Assembly (NCBI GenBank): GCA_964482055.1
Contig: CAYZVX010000002.1
Coordinates: 1 to 64,000 of the forward strand
Reading direction: 5' to 3'
Length of the DNA: 64,000 nt
From: G020354085 sp964482055
Lineage (GTDB): Bacteria; Pseudomonadota; Gammaproteobacteria; Acidiferrobacterales; Sulfurifustaceae
Position numbers and translations under genes: made by a program. The notes under the pieces were generated by a model. The model was not told where the DNA came from and made no database searches. It saw only the letters and a list, made by a program, of their open reading frames with translations. Below are positions 35,720 to 47,134 of the stretch, piece by piece. The stretch's first letter is position 1. Every line of letters starts with the position of its first letter.

Positions 35720-35742
35720 CCGTTTCGACCTTCTCGGTTCTC

Positions 35743-35817
35743 TGGTGGGTGCTGAGGGTTTCGAACCCCCGACCCTCGCCTTGTAAGGGCGATGCTCTAC
35801 CGCTGAGCTAAGCACCC
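35743..35817 (-). tRNA. tRNA-Val (anticodon TAC)
   Basis: A 75-nt gene with encoded CCA. The anticodon stem-loop is TCGCC-CTTACAA-GGCGA. Acceptor GGGTGCT pairs with AGCACCC. It is 23 bp upstream of tRNA-Asp on the same strand and probably co-transcribed. Confidence 0.95.
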
Positions 35818-35934
35818 TGCGTGCGGCCCGCGAAAGGGCAGCTAGTGTAAGGCATGGGTGAGCGCTTTGCCAACCTCGCGCGCCGCAGCGCGCAGCGCAT
35901 CATGCGCCGCCGCGGGTCTCGGTCGCGCGGGCGC

Positions 35935-38373
<2,439 letters not shown>

Positions 38374-38646
38374 CTAGGGTCTCAGGCGCTCTGAGCGGCA
38401 GGTTGAGAGGAACTGATCCAAGTTTGGGGCCTAAACAGCACCATTTCAATGTCGCACGGGAAATCGCCGGCCCGCCGGCGCCCTGGGGAGAAGAAAAATG
38501 AGACAAAACAGGCTGGAATGGCGGCGCGCAGGAATCGCGCCCCGCCCGGCGCCGCCCCCCCCTCGGGCCCCGCGCAGGGCCTCTACGGATGGCCGCGACC
38601 CGCCCCGACGCCGTGGAGGGGCGGCGCCCGGCCGCTGAAAGAACTG
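38374..38646. other. lon upstream region
   Basis: Together with the clpX terminator this is a 332-bp gap without a gene. It holds the candidate heat-shock promoter for lon close to the start codon. The rest is GC-rich with no ORF of coding character. Confidence 0.5.
38424..38450 (-). promoter_or_regulatory. Candidate sigma-32 (heat shock) promoter of lon
   Basis: ATTGAA, a 15-bp spacer and CCCCAA on the - strand match the sigma-32 consensus (CTTGAA, 13-17 bp, CCCCAT) with one mismatch in each box. It ends about 50 bp before the lon start codon. lon is heat-induced in E. coli. Confidence 0.5.
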
Positions 38647-38677
38647 AAAAAAGAAGCCCCGCCAACGGCGGGGCTTC
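38647..38677 (-). terminator. Rho-independent terminator of clpX
   Basis: Perfect 11-bp stem GAAGCCCCGCC/GGCGGGGCTTC with a 3-base loop. On the - strand it is followed by a run of T. It lies 29 bp after the clpX stop codon. Confidence 0.85.
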
Positions 38678-38705
38678 AACACACCATGAACGGCAGGCCG
38701 GCGGC

Positions 38706-40010
38706 CTACGGGCTGACTGAGACGCGCTTCTGATGATCCTCGTCGGCGTAAATGAGGATCGGCTGTGCGCCCTCCGTGATCACGTTCGCCTCAATCACGA
38801 CCTTGGTCACGTTCTCAAGCGACGGTAGCTCGAACATGATATCGAGCAGACCCCGTTCCAGAATCGAGCGCAGACCGCGCGCACCGGTACGGCGCTCGAG
38901 CGCCCGCCGCGCCACGGCGTGCAGGGCCTCGTCGCGGATCTCGAGCTCCACACCTTCCAGCTTGAGCAGCTTCTGGTACTGGCGTACCAGCGCATTCTTC
39001 GGCTCGGTAAGGATCTGGATCAGGGCGCTTTCGTCGAGCTCATCGAGCACCGCCATGATGGGCAGGCGGCCGACGAACTCCGGAATGAGCCCGTACTTGA
39101 TGAGATCCTCGGGCTCGGCCTGGCGCAGCGTCTCGCCGACCCGCCGGCCCTCTGACTTGCTGCGAATCTCGGCCCCGAAACCGATGCCGCTGCGCTCGCT
39201 GCGGTTCTGGATGACCTTGTCCAGACCCGAGAAGGCGCCGCCGCAGATAAAAAGGATGTTGCGCGTATCGACCTGCAGGAACTCCTGCTGCGGGTGCTTG
39301 CGGCCGCCCTGCGGCGGTACCGAGGCGATCGTACCCTCGATGAGCTTCAAGAGCGCCTGCTGCACGCCCTCACCGGAAACATCGCGCGTGATCGAAGGGT
39401 TTTCCGACTTGCGCGAAATCTTGTCGATTTCGTCGATGTAGACGATGCCCTTCTGCGCCTTTTCGACGTCGTAGTCGCACTTCTGCAGCAGCTTCTGGAT
39501 GATGTTCTCGACGTCCTCGCCGACATAACCAGCCTCGGTGAGCGTGGTCGCATCGGCGATCGTGAACGGGACGTTGAGCAGCCGCGCCAGCGTCTCGGCC
39601 AGCAGGGTTTTGCCCGAACCGGTCGGGCCGATCAGCAGGATGTTGCTCTTGGAGAGCTCGACGTCGCCGACCTTGCCTTCGTTCTCAATGCGCTTGTAGT
39701 GGTTGTAGACAGCCACCGACAGCACGCGCTTGGCGTCGTCCTGACCGATCACGTACTCGTCGAGAATCTGCTTGATCTCGCGCGGTGTGGGAAACTTCTT
39801 CTTGGCCCCGGCGGCGTTTTTTTCCTCCTGAACCTCTTCGCGAATGATGTCGTTGCACAGCTCGACGCATTCGTCGCAGACGAACACCGACGGGCCAGCG
39901 ATGAGCTTGCGAACCTCATGCTGGCTCTTGCCGCAGAACGAGCAGTAGAGGAGCTTCTCGCCCTTACCGCCGTCGCCGCGCCCACTATGGTTGTCGGTTG
40001 CCATCGTCAA
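38706..40010 (-). CDS. clpX: ATP-dependent Clp protease ATP-binding subunit ClpX
   Basis: A 434-residue protein. The zinc finger is YCSFCGKSQ with VCDECVELC, followed by the AAA+ domain with GPTGSGKTLLAETLA, YIDEIDKI and the ClpP-docking loop SGIGFGAE. The C-terminal sensor region has GARGLRSILE. It unfolds substrates and feeds them to ClpP. The start MTMATDNHSGRG has two candidate Met codons; either is plausible. It is 102 bp downstream of clpP. Confidence 0.97.
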   Translation of the reverse strand: MTMATDNHSGRGDGGKGEKLLYCSFCGKSQHEVRKLIAGPSVFVCDECVELCNDIIREEVQEEKNAAGAKKKFPTPREIKQILDEYVIGQDDAKRVLSVAVYNHYKRIENEGKVGDVELSKSNILLIGPTGSGKTLLAETLARLLNVPFTIADATTLTEAGYVGEDVENIIQKLLQKCDYDVEKAQKGIVYIDEIDKISRKSENPSITRDVSGEGVQQALLKLIEGTIASVPPQGGRKHPQQEFLQVDTRNILFICGGAFSGLDKVIQNRSERSGIGFGAEIRSKSEGRRVGETLRQAEPEDLIKYGLIPEFVGRLPIMAVLDELDESALIQILTEPKNALVRQYQKLLKLEGVELEIRDEALHAVARRALERRTGARGLRSILERGLLDIMFELPSLENVTKVVIEANVITEGAQPILIYADEDHQKRVSVSP

Positions 40011-40112
40011 GCCTCGCCGGAACCTGTAATACCAACGTCAGAATGCGTTCTTCCGGCGGATTTTGCAAGCCTCAGCAGTATTGATAGCACAGAAATCCGA
40101 CAAATCCGGTCA

Positions 40113-40739
40113 TTACTTGCGCTTTTCGATGACGGCATCGATCAGCCCGTACTGCGTGGCCTCGCCGCCGTCCATGAAGTAATCGCGATCCGTGTCCTCC
40201 CGGATCTGATCCATGGTCCGACCCGTGTGCTTCACCAAGATCTGGTTCAGCCGGTCGCGCACCCGCAGGATCTCCTTGGCGTGGATCTCGATATCGGTCG
40301 CCTGTCCCTGGAAGCCCCCCAGGGGCTGGTGCACCATCATGCGCGCGTGCGGGAGGGCAAAACGTTTGCCTGGCGCACCACCGGCAAGGAGCACTGCGCC
40401 CATGCTGGCCGCCTGACCCACGCATACCGTGCTCACGTCCGGCTTGATGAACTGCATGGTGTCATAGATCGCCAGCCCCGCATTGACCGCGCCACCCGGT
40501 GAGTTGATATAGAGGTGGATGTCCTTGTCGGGGTTCTCGGACTCCAGGAACAGGAGCTGGGCCACGATCAGGTTGGCCGTATGGTCCTCGATCGGCCCGA
40601 CCAGGAACACGACCCGCTCCTTGAGCATGCGTGAGTAGATGTCGTAGGCACGCTCGCCACGCCCGGTGGTCTCGATGACCATCGGGATCAGGCCGAGTGC
40701 CTGCGGGTTCAGGGAACCTTCGAAATTCGCGCTTTTCAT
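40113..40739 (-). CDS. clpP: ATP-dependent Clp protease proteolytic subunit
   Basis: About 208 residues from ATG 40739; the frame to 40787 only reads into the tig intergenic region. The catalytic residues are S112 in VGQAASMGAVLL and H137 in MMVHQPLGG, with the Asp further on. The IYINSPGG-type strand (LYINSPGGAVNAGLAI) forms the oxyanion region. It assembles as a double heptamer and works with ClpX encoded downstream. It is 22 bp after tig. Confidence 0.97.
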   Translation of the reverse strand: MKSANFEGSLNPQALGLIPMVIETTGRGERAYDIYSRMLKERVVFLVGPIEDHTANLIVAQLLFLESENPDKDIHLYINSPGGAVNAGLAIYDTMQFIKPDVSTVCVGQAASMGAVLLAGGAPGKRFALPHARMMVHQPLGGFQGQATDIEIHAKEILRVRDRLNQILVKHTGRTMDQIREDTDRDYFMDGGEATQYGLIDAVIEKRK

Positions 40740-40761
40740 TGCTACCTTTTCCTCTGTACGT

Positions 40762-42063
40762 TTACGCCGCAGCGTCCATCTGCACAAGCTCCTGGAAGCT
40801 CACAGGCTTGTCGCTGACCTCAGCGGTGGACAGCATTTCATCGACCAGCCGTTCTTCGAGCACTAGTGATTCGACATCCGCGAGCCGCTGCGGATTCTGG
40901 TAATGCCAGTCGATGAAAGCCTGCGGCGATTCGTATTCCTGCGCCAGCTCTTCGAGCTTTGCACGCACGCGCGCCGGGTCCGCCTTGATGCCCCGCGCGC
41001 GCATGACCTCGCCCACCACCAGACCCACCGCCACGCGCTCCTTGGCGCGCGAGCGCCACACGTCCTCGCCCACTGCGGGGCGCGCGAGTTTGCCGCCGCG
41101 CGCGGCCGCCGCGGCCTGCTTGAGCCGCTGCATCTCGGCCTCGATCAGGCCGCTGGGCAGCTCGATTCTGTTGGCCTCGAGCAGCGCCCGGATGACCTGG
41201 GAACGCATGACGTTGCGCGCGCGGCTCGCCGCCTCGCGCTCCAGGTTCTGCTGCACCTCGCGCCGCAGCGTGTCCAGGCTGCCGTCAGCCACGCCCAACT
41301 GTTTGGCAAATTCCTGGTCTATTGCCGGGAAGACCGGCTCGCCAACCTCCTCTACTGTGACTTCGAAATCCACGGTCTGTCCGGCGAGCGGGCTGTGGCG
41401 GTAATCGGCGGGAAACGTGGCGCTCACCGTGCGCTGCTCCCCGGCAGACACCCCTACCAGCCCTTTCTCGAAATCGTCGATCAGGGTCTGGCTGCCGAGC
41501 ACCACGGGAAAACCGCTCGCCGAGCCGCCGTCGAACTTCTCACCTTTGATCTTGCCGACGAAGTCGATTACCACACGGTCGCCCTCCCGGGCGGGGCGCG
41601 TCACGGGGCTGAAGCTCACGCGCTGCTTGCGAATGGTGTCGAGCGTCCGTTCTACGTCCTCGGGCTGCACGGTGACCACCGGGCGTTCGATCTTCACTCC
41701 CCGCAAGTCCTTGCGCGGAATCTCCGGTAGGACCTCGAAGTCTGCGGTGTACTCCAGTTGTTCGCCGCGCTTGACGGGCTTGCGCTGAATGCGCGGACCA
41801 GCCGCCGGCCGCAAGCCCTCACGCGTGATCGCTTCCCGAAAGCTCGCCTCGATCAGGTCGCCGGCCACCTCTTCCATGAGGCTTGCGCCGTACTGGGCCT
41901 CGATCATTTTGAGCGGCACCTTGCCGGGCCGAAACCCGGGCATCTTCACCTGGCGCGACAGCCGCTGCAGGCGCAAGCTGAACGCCTTTTCCAATTCCTC
42001 CGCCGGCAACGCCACGGTTAGCTTGCGGCCGAGCGTGCCGACACTTTGTACTGAGACTTGCAT
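40762..42063 (-). CDS. tig: Trigger factor (ribosome-associated chaperone)
   Basis: About 433 residues from ATG 42063 (a GTG at 42066 directly precedes it). The N-terminal ribosome-binding domain has MPGFRPGKVPLKMIEAQYG. The PPIase-like domain starts near REGDRVVIDFVGKIKG, and a long helical C-terminal domain follows. It binds nascent chains at the ribosome exit. The tig-clpP-clpX-lon order is conserved in proteobacteria. Confidence 0.96.
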   Translation of the reverse strand: MQVSVQSVGTLGRKLTVALPAEELEKAFSLRLQRLSRQVKMPGFRPGKVPLKMIEAQYGASLMEEVAGDLIEASFREAITREGLRPAAGPRIQRKPVKRGEQLEYTADFEVLPEIPRKDLRGVKIERPVVTVQPEDVERTLDTIRKQRVSFSPVTRPAREGDRVVIDFVGKIKGEKFDGGSASGFPVVLGSQTLIDDFEKGLVGVSAGEQRTVSATFPADYRHSPLAGQTVDFEVTVEEVGEPVFPAIDQEFAKQLGVADGSLDTLRREVQQNLEREAASRARNVMRSQVIRALLEANRIELPSGLIEAEMQRLKQAAAAARGGKLARPAVGEDVWRSRAKERVAVGLVVGEVMRARGIKADPARVRAKLEELAQEYESPQAFIDWHYQNPQRLADVESLVLEERLVDEMLSTAEVSDKPVSFQELVQMDAAA

Positions 42064-42088
42064 CACAACCCCTGTTTGGAGAAAAACC

Positions 42089-42118
42089 TCTTTACGGGAG
42101 AATGGGTTAGACTGACAA
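42089..42118 (-). promoter_or_regulatory. Candidate sigma-70 promoter of tig
   Basis: TTGTCA, an 18-bp spacer and TAAAGA on the - strand, ending 26 bp before the start codon. The -35 box is good and the -10 box weak. Confidence 0.35.
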
Positions 42119-42169
42119 CATCATACCGGTTTTGACGCCGGTTCGCCAAAGCGCGATGCGCAATAGCGC

Positions 42170-42254
<85 letters not shown>

Positions 42255-42340
42255 GTCCGGACCGCGCATGCCGCACCCATTCTAGAGCATGGTGAGGGTG
42301 GCGCCGGCGCCCGCGCGCCAGCGCTTCGGGCACGGCACCA

Positions 42341-42372
42341 AACAAAAGGGGCTTGGCAGACTGCCAAGCCCC
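42341..42372 (-). terminator. Rho-independent terminator after tRNA-Lys
   Basis: Stem GGGGCTTGGC/GCCAAGCCCC with a short loop. On the - strand it is followed by TTTTGTTT. It closes the tRNA-His/tRNA-Lys transcript and separates it from tRNA-Leu. Confidence 0.75.
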
Positions 42373-42380
42373 GCTGCGGA

Positions 42381-42456
<76 letters not shown>

Positions 42457-42462
42457 GCAATT

Positions 42463-42540
42463 TGGGGTGAGCGATGGGACTCGAACCCACGACAACCGGA
42501 ATCACAATCCGGGACTCTAACCAACTGAGCTACGCTCACC
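42463..42540 (-). tRNA. tRNA-His (anticodon GTG)
   Basis: The gene includes the extra 5' G typical of tRNA-His and the encoded CCA. The anticodon region reads CCGGA-TTGTGAT-TCCGG. It is 6 bp upstream of tRNA-Lys. Confidence 0.95.
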
Positions 42541-42584
42541 ATTGGTCGGAAAGAGCGCGGCATTATACATGAAGTCCGGAAGAA

Positions 42585-42601
42585 GTGGCGCGCCCGGCAG
42601 G
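42585..42601 (-). repeat. Duplicate of the tRNA-Arg 3' end
   Basis: These 17 bp are identical to 42720-42736, the last 16 bases of tRNA-Arg (including CCA) plus one flanking base. No cloverleaf can be drawn around this copy, so it is a fragment. Confidence 0.6.
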
Positions 42602-42617
42602 GCGAAGCGGGGCGGTC

Positions 42618-42642
42618 GCGAAGGCACTTAACGTGCCTTCGC
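42618..42642. repeat. Inverted repeat (hairpin)
   Basis: Perfect 10-bp arms GCGAAGGCAC/GTGCCTTCGC with a 5-base loop. No T-run follows on either strand, so I do not call it a terminator. It lies between the tRNA-Arg fragment and the full gene. Confidence 0.55.
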
Positions 42643-42720
42643 GCCGCTGAGCGCCGCGCCACGGATGGCGCGGCCGGGGTTTGAGCCACGGCTCAGATGC
42701 CTCGCCAGGGATGGCATGTG

Positions 42721-42797
42721 TGGCGCGCCCGGCAGGAGTCGAACCTGCGACCTACGGCTTAGAAGGCCGTTGCTCTGTCCAGCTGAGCTACGGGCGC
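42721..42797 (-). tRNA. tRNA-Arg (anticodon TCT)
   Basis: A 77-nt cloverleaf with encoded CCA. The anticodon stem-loop is ACGGC-CTTCTAA-GCCGT. Acceptor GCGCCCG pairs with CGGGCGC. Confidence 0.95.
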
Positions 42798-42799
42798 AA

Positions 42800-42896
42800 G
42801 AACACGGGGATGAGTACGAGGGGGGAAAGTTACGAGGGGACTAGACGTTCGGCTCCCGGCTTCGCCTCGTACCTCGCCCCTCGTTCCTATCCATTC
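42800..42896. repeat. Degenerate inverted repeat between tRNA-Arg and tRNA-Pro
   Basis: GAGTACGAGGGG and TTACGAGGGGAC on the left face TCGTACCTCGCCCCTCGTTCC on the right. The whole tRNA-Pro to tRNA-Arg spacer consists of this element. Confidence 0.55.
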
Positions 42897-42897
42897 A

Positions 42898-42974
42898 TGG
42901 TCGGGGTAGCGGGATTTGAACCCACGACTTCCTGCGCCCAAGGCAGGCGCGCTACCAGGCTGCGCTATACCCCG
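42898..42974 (-). tRNA. tRNA-Pro (anticodon TGG)
   Basis: A 77-nt cloverleaf with encoded CCA. The anticodon stem-loop is CCTGC-CTTGGGC-GCAGG. Acceptor CGGGGTA pairs with TACCCCG. Confidence 0.95.
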
Positions 42975-43101
42975 ATGCCGCGGCAATATACGCAGCCCCC
43001 TTCGGAGCGTCAACGCGATGGCGATCCGGTGGCGGGGTTGGCCCCCGCATGCGAAGATGCGCGCCGGCCGAACTGCTCGCGCGCCGCGCCCGCCCAAAAT
43101 C

Positions 43102-43965
43102 ATGACAGCCCGCCTGATCGACGGTAAGCGTATCGCCCAGGAAATGCGCGAGCGTCTTCGTGAACGGATCGCGGCTCGAGTTGCCGCCGGCCAGCCCGCC
43201 CCGGGCCTCGCGGTCATCATGGTCGGCGGGCAGGCCGCCTCCCAGGTCTACGTACGCAACAAGCGCCGCGCCTGCGCGGAGGTAGGCATGCGCGACCTGT
43301 CGCACGATCTGCCGGCCGACACGACCGAGGCGGCCCTGTTGGCGCTGATTGCACGCCTCAATCGCGACACGGCCGTGGACGGAATCCTGGTACAGCTGCC
43401 GCTGCCGCCGCATATCGACCCCGATGCCGTGATCGACGCCATCGACCCGGCCAAGGACGTCGACGGTTTTCATCCCTACAACCTGGGCCGGCTGGCGCAG
43501 CGCCGCCCCCTGCTGCGCCCGTGCACGCCGTACGGCGTGATGAAGCTGCTCGAGCACACCGGCGAGACCCTGCCCGGCAAGCACGCGGTCGTGGTCGGCG
43601 CCTCGAACATCGTGGGTCGACCCATGGCGCTCGAGCTGCTGCTCGCCGGCTGCACCGTGACGGTGTGCCATAGCCAGACCCGTGACCTCGCGCAGCACGT
43701 GCGGCAGGCGGAAGTGCTGGTCGTGGCGGTGGGCAGGCCGCGGATGCTCGCGGGCGAATGGGTCAGAGCCGGCGCCATCGTCATCGACGTCGGCGTCAAT
43801 CGCCTCGCAAGCGGCGAGCTCGTGGGCGACGTCGATTTCGAGGCGGCCCGCGCGCGCGCCGGCTGGATCACTCCGGTGCCGGGCGGCGTTGGCCCGATGA
43901 CGGTCGCCATGCTGCTCACCAACACCCTGCAGGCCGCTGAGCGCAGCGCGCTGCCGTCCCGCTGA
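43102..43965 (+). CDS. folD: Bifunctional methylenetetrahydrofolate dehydrogenase/methenyltetrahydrofolate cyclohydrolase
   Basis: About 287 residues from ATG 43102; the longer frame from 42916 runs through tRNA-Pro. It has YVRNKRRACAEVGM with the catalytic Lys, GILVQLPLPPHID, KDVDGFHPYNLGRL, and the cofactor site VVGASNIVGRPMALELL. TPVPGGVGPMTVAMLL is diagnostic. It interconverts one-carbon folates. It is followed 11 bp later by mtfA. Confidence 0.96.
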   Translation: MTARLIDGKRIAQEMRERLRERIAARVAAGQPAPGLAVIMVGGQAASQVYVRNKRRACAEVGMRDLSHDLPADTTEAALLALIARLNRDTAVDGILVQLPLPPHIDPDAVIDAIDPAKDVDGFHPYNLGRLAQRRPLLRPCTPYGVMKLLEHTGETLPGKHAVVVGASNIVGRPMALELLLAGCTVTVCHSQTRDLAQHVRQAEVLVVAVGRPRMLAGEWVRAGAIVIDVGVNRLASGELVGDVDFEAARARAGWITPVPGGVGPMTVAMLLTNTLQAAERSALPSR

Positions 43966-43976
43966 CGAGCCCGGCC

Positions 43977-44744
43977 GTGCTGTCGCGCCTACGACGGGCG
44001 CTGCGCCCGCCGCCCCTTCCCGACCGGCTCTGGCGCGCGGCCATGGCACGCACCCCCTATGCGCGCGGGTTGCCGCGCGACAAACGCGCGGAGCTGCGCG
44101 AGCTGGCGGCGCGGCTGCTGCGCAAGAAGGCGCTCCAGGCGGCCCACGACCTCGTCCTGACCGACGCCATGCGCACGCTGATCGCCGTCCGTGCGGCGCT
44201 CCCCGTGCTGGGTCTCGGTCTCGACTACTACAAGGACTGGGTGACAATCATTGTGTACCCGGGCGATTTCCGCGTGCGCCACAGCTACACCGACGAGATC
44301 GGCGTCGAGCACCACTATGTCGATGAGCTGTGCGGCGAGTCGCTCAGCGACGGGCCCATGGTATTGTCGTGGGAAACCATCGCCGGCCAGGACGGATCCG
44401 ATGGCACCGACCTCGTGATCCATGAGTGCGCCCACAAGCTCGACATTCTCAATGGCGATGCCAACGGGTTTCCGCCGCTGCATCGCGACATGAGCCGCAG
44501 CGCCTGGACTTCGGCGTTTCGCGCGGCCTACGATCGGTTTACCGCCGCCGTCGACGCCGGAGAGCAGACGCAGCTCGACCCCTATGCCGCCACCGATGCC
44601 GCCGAGTTTTTTGCCGTGTTGAGCGAGGCGTTTTTCACCCGACCGCGCTGGGTCGCGCGGCCGTTCCCGGACGTCTATCAGCAGCTACGCGCCTTCTACC
44701 GCCAGGATCCGCTGGCCGCTACGGCACGCCGAGGACGCCAATGA
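43977..44744 (+). CDS. mtfA: MtfA-family zinc peptidase (Mlc titration factor A homologue, M90)
   Basis: A 255-residue protein starting with GTG 43977, close to the E. coli MtfA length. The metal motif HExxH is present as VIHECAHKLDILNG, with the third ligand expected in the downstream Glu-rich segment (AAEFFAVLSEAFF). In E. coli MtfA binds the repressor Mlc and has peptidase activity. The stop overlaps the rhomboid gene by 4 bp. Confidence 0.88.
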   Translation: MLSRLRRALRPPPLPDRLWRAAMARTPYARGLPRDKRAELRELAARLLRKKALQAAHDLVLTDAMRTLIAVRAALPVLGLGLDYYKDWVTIIVYPGDFRVRHSYTDEIGVEHHYVDELCGESLSDGPMVLSWETIAGQDGSDGTDLVIHECAHKLDILNGDANGFPPLHRDMSRSAWTSAFRAAYDRFTAAVDAGEQTQLDPYAATDAAEFFAVLSEAFFTRPRWVARPFPDVYQQLRAFYRQDPLAATARRGRQ

Positions 44745-45439
44745 TTCCCCTGCACGACGACAACCCGACGCGAATTTATCCGATCGTCACGATCGCCCTG
44801 ATCGCGGCCTGCGCGCTCGCCTTCCTCTGGCAACTGTCGCTCGGCGAGCAGGGGTTCGAGCTCGCCGTGCGCGCGCTCGGCGTTACGCCCGCCACTCTGA
44901 TCGGTACCCAGCGCCTGCCGCCCGAGCTTTATCTCGTGCCACCCGCCGCAACGCTCTTTTCGTCGATGTTCCTGCACGGCGGATGGATGCACATCATCGG
45001 CAACATGTTGTACCTGTGGATCTTCGGCAACAACGTCGAGGATGCCATGGGGCATGTGCGCTTCATTGCGTTTTATCTGTTGTGCGGACTGGCGGCCGCG
45101 TTTGCGCAGGCTCTCCCCAACCCGGATTCCGCCATCCCGATGATCGGCGCGAGCGGCGCCATCTCCGGTGTGCTCGGCGCCTACCTGCTGCTATACCCGC
45201 ACGCGCGCGTGCTCACGTTGATCCCGCTCGGGCTCTACACGCGCTTCGTGTACCTGCCGGCGTGGCTGATGCTCGGTTTCTGGTTCGTGCTGCAGATCGT
45301 CAACTCACTCCTCGCGGCCGGGGAGCGCGGGGGCGTGGCGTGGGGCGCGCACATCGGCGGGTTCGTCGCCGGGATGGCGCTCATACCGTTGTTCAAGCGC
45401 CGCGACGTGCGCCTGTTCCATCCCGGGCATCGCAGCTAA
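44741..45439 (+). CDS. Rhomboid-family intramembrane serine protease
   Basis: About 232 residues from ATG 44741. Six or seven membrane segments. The catalytic Ser is in MIGASGAISGVLGAYLLLYP and the catalytic His in AHIGGFVAGMAL. HGGWMHIIGNMLYLWIFGNNVED forms the L1 region typical of bacterial rhomboids. It cleaves membrane proteins within the bilayer; the substrate is unknown. It is coupled to mtfA. Confidence 0.92.
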   Translation: MIPLHDDNPTRIYPIVTIALIAACALAFLWQLSLGEQGFELAVRALGVTPATLIGTQRLPPELYLVPPAATLFSSMFLHGGWMHIIGNMLYLWIFGNNVEDAMGHVRFIAFYLLCGLAAAFAQALPNPDSAIPMIGASGAISGVLGAYLLLYPHARVLTLIPLGLYTRFVYLPAWLMLGFWFVLQIVNSLLAAGERGGVAWGAHIGGFVAGMALIPLFKRRDVRLFHPGHRS

Positions 45440-45453
45440 GCGCCGGGCCACTG

Positions 45454-46095
45454 TCAACCGAAGCGCGAACGGAATCCCTGGCTCGGTTCGCCCATCGGCC
45501 GCGCCACCGCAACACTGGCCGCCGGACGCCCCATGCGCGCGGCGAGCGCCAGCAGTTGCGACAGCACATAGGCCAGCACCAGCGCCGCAAATGCAACGAG
45601 CAGTCCGCTCGCCACAAATTCGATGCCGCCCATGAGGGTCGTGTCCTCGCGCAGGCTGGGGAAGAGGCTGCGCACCAAGGGATTCAGCACCTTGCTCGCG
45701 CTCAGGTTGGTGAACGCCACGAATGCGCCCGCACCGATCGCGACGAGGCTTACGAACGCCGCGTAGGCCTCACCCATCAGCTGCACGAGCTTGGCGCCCA
45801 GCGGGAGCGCGTAGTACTCGTGCACCTCGAGTTTGTCGATGTCCGCCGCCCGCAGCAGCAGCACGTGCACGGTTGCGTAGATGGCGAGCACGAAGAAAAC
45901 CTCGAACAGGACTCCGCCCAGGATGGCATGCGATGGTAGATCGAAGATCAGCCGTCCAGCGCCGAAGAACGTGACCAGGCTGAAGAGCACGATCGTGGCG
46001 GCAACAACCCGCAGCACGATCGCCGCGGCACGATAACAAAAGCGCCCATCCCCCAACCGCTCCAGCAACGGGCGCATGAACAGGAACCTTTCCAT
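45454..46095 (-). CDS. Hypothetical inner-membrane protein, four membrane segments
   Basis: A 213-residue protein. Membrane segments are near residues 25-45, 58-80, 110-130 and 155-180, separated by short loops. A charged central loop has ADIDKLEVHEYYALPLG. No signal peptide, Cys pair or known motif. It is convergent with the rhomboid gene, whose stop is 14 bp away. Function is not recognised. Confidence 0.6.
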   Translation of the reverse strand: MERFLFMRPLLERLGDGRFCYRAAAIVLRVVAATIVLFSLVTFFGAGRLIFDLPSHAILGGVLFEVFFVLAIYATVHVLLLRAADIDKLEVHEYYALPLGAKLVQLMGEAYAAFVSLVAIGAGAFVAFTNLSASKVLNPLVRSLFPSLREDTTLMGGIEFVASGLLVAFAALVLAYVLSQLLALAARMGRPAASVAVARPMGEPSQGFRSRFG

Positions 46096-46328
46096 ACCCT
46101 CTCCTAGTCAACACTCAGCGCGAGTCGGCGTGCTGCGACACGCGCGCTTCCCGGTTATACTTGGGTCGCGACAGCGGTCGGGAATTATTAAAGACGCCGC
46201 GAAGCTTTTTAATAACCGAGCCGCCAGCGTTTTCCCATAGCGTCGCGGTACCATTCGTCGCGGATCCCGGCATCTTGGTCGACCGCCGCGGATTCACCTG
46301 CATGTATGGCCGACACCCGGACGAACTG

Positions 46329-47123
46329 ATGCGCCAATACCTCGATCTTCTCAACCACGTGCTCACCCACGGAACCCGCAAGGCCGACCGCACCGGAACG
46401 GGTACCCTCAGCGTGTTTGGCTACCAGATGCGCTTCGACCTGGCGCAGGGATTCCCCCTGGTCACCACTAAAAAGCTGCATTTCAAGTCGATCGTCCACG
46501 AGCTGCTCTGGTTCCTGCGCGGCGACACCAACGTGCGCTATCTGCACGACCATGGCGTCACGATCTGGGACGAGTGGGCGGACGAGCGTGGCGACCTCGG
46601 GCCGATCTACGGTTACCAATGGCGCTCGTGGCCCGCACCCGACGGCCGCCGGATCGATCAGATCGCCACGGTGGTGCAGCAAATCCGCCACAACCCGGAC
46701 TCGCGCCGCCTGCTGGTGAGCGCCTGGAACGTGGCCGATCTCGAACGCATGGCGCTGCCCCCCTGCCATATCCTGTTCCAGTTCTACGTCGCCGAGGGCC
46801 GTCTTTCCTGTCAGCTCTACCAGCGCAGCGCTGACGTGTTCCTTGGCGTTCCGTTCAACATTGCGTCCTACGCGTTGCTCACGCAGATGGTCGCGCAGGT
46901 CACCGGGCTCCGGCCGGGCGAGTTCATCCACACCCTCGGCGACGCGCACCTCTACCTCAATCACCTGGAGCAGGCGCGTACACAGCTCGCGCGTGAGCCG
47001 CGGCGCCTGCCGACCTTGCAGCTCAATCCATCGCGCCGCGAGCTGGACGAGTTCGTGTACGACGACATTGCGCTGGTCAACTACGACCCGCACCCCCACA
47101 TCAAGGCGCCGGTCGCGGTGTAG
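46329..47123 (+). CDS. thyA: Thymidylate synthase
   Basis: 264 residues, the E. coli length, from ATG 46329 (MRQYLDLLNHVL). The nucleophile Cys is in PPCHILFQFY, with DRTGTGTLSVFGYQMRF, IVHELLWFLRGDTN and RSADVFLGVPFNIASYALL. It methylates dUMP to dTMP using methylene-THF. The frame open from 46161 reads through intergenic sequence and is not used. It is followed by folA, which regenerates its cofactor. Confidence 0.97.
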   Translation: MRQYLDLLNHVLTHGTRKADRTGTGTLSVFGYQMRFDLAQGFPLVTTKKLHFKSIVHELLWFLRGDTNVRYLHDHGVTIWDEWADERGDLGPIYGYQWRSWPAPDGRRIDQIATVVQQIRHNPDSRRLLVSAWNVADLERMALPPCHILFQFYVAEGRLSCQLYQRSADVFLGVPFNIASYALLTQMVAQVTGLRPGEFIHTLGDAHLYLNHLEQARTQLAREPRRLPTLQLNPSRRELDEFVYDDIALVNYDPHPHIKAPVAV

Positions 47124-47134
47124 CATCCGGTCTC

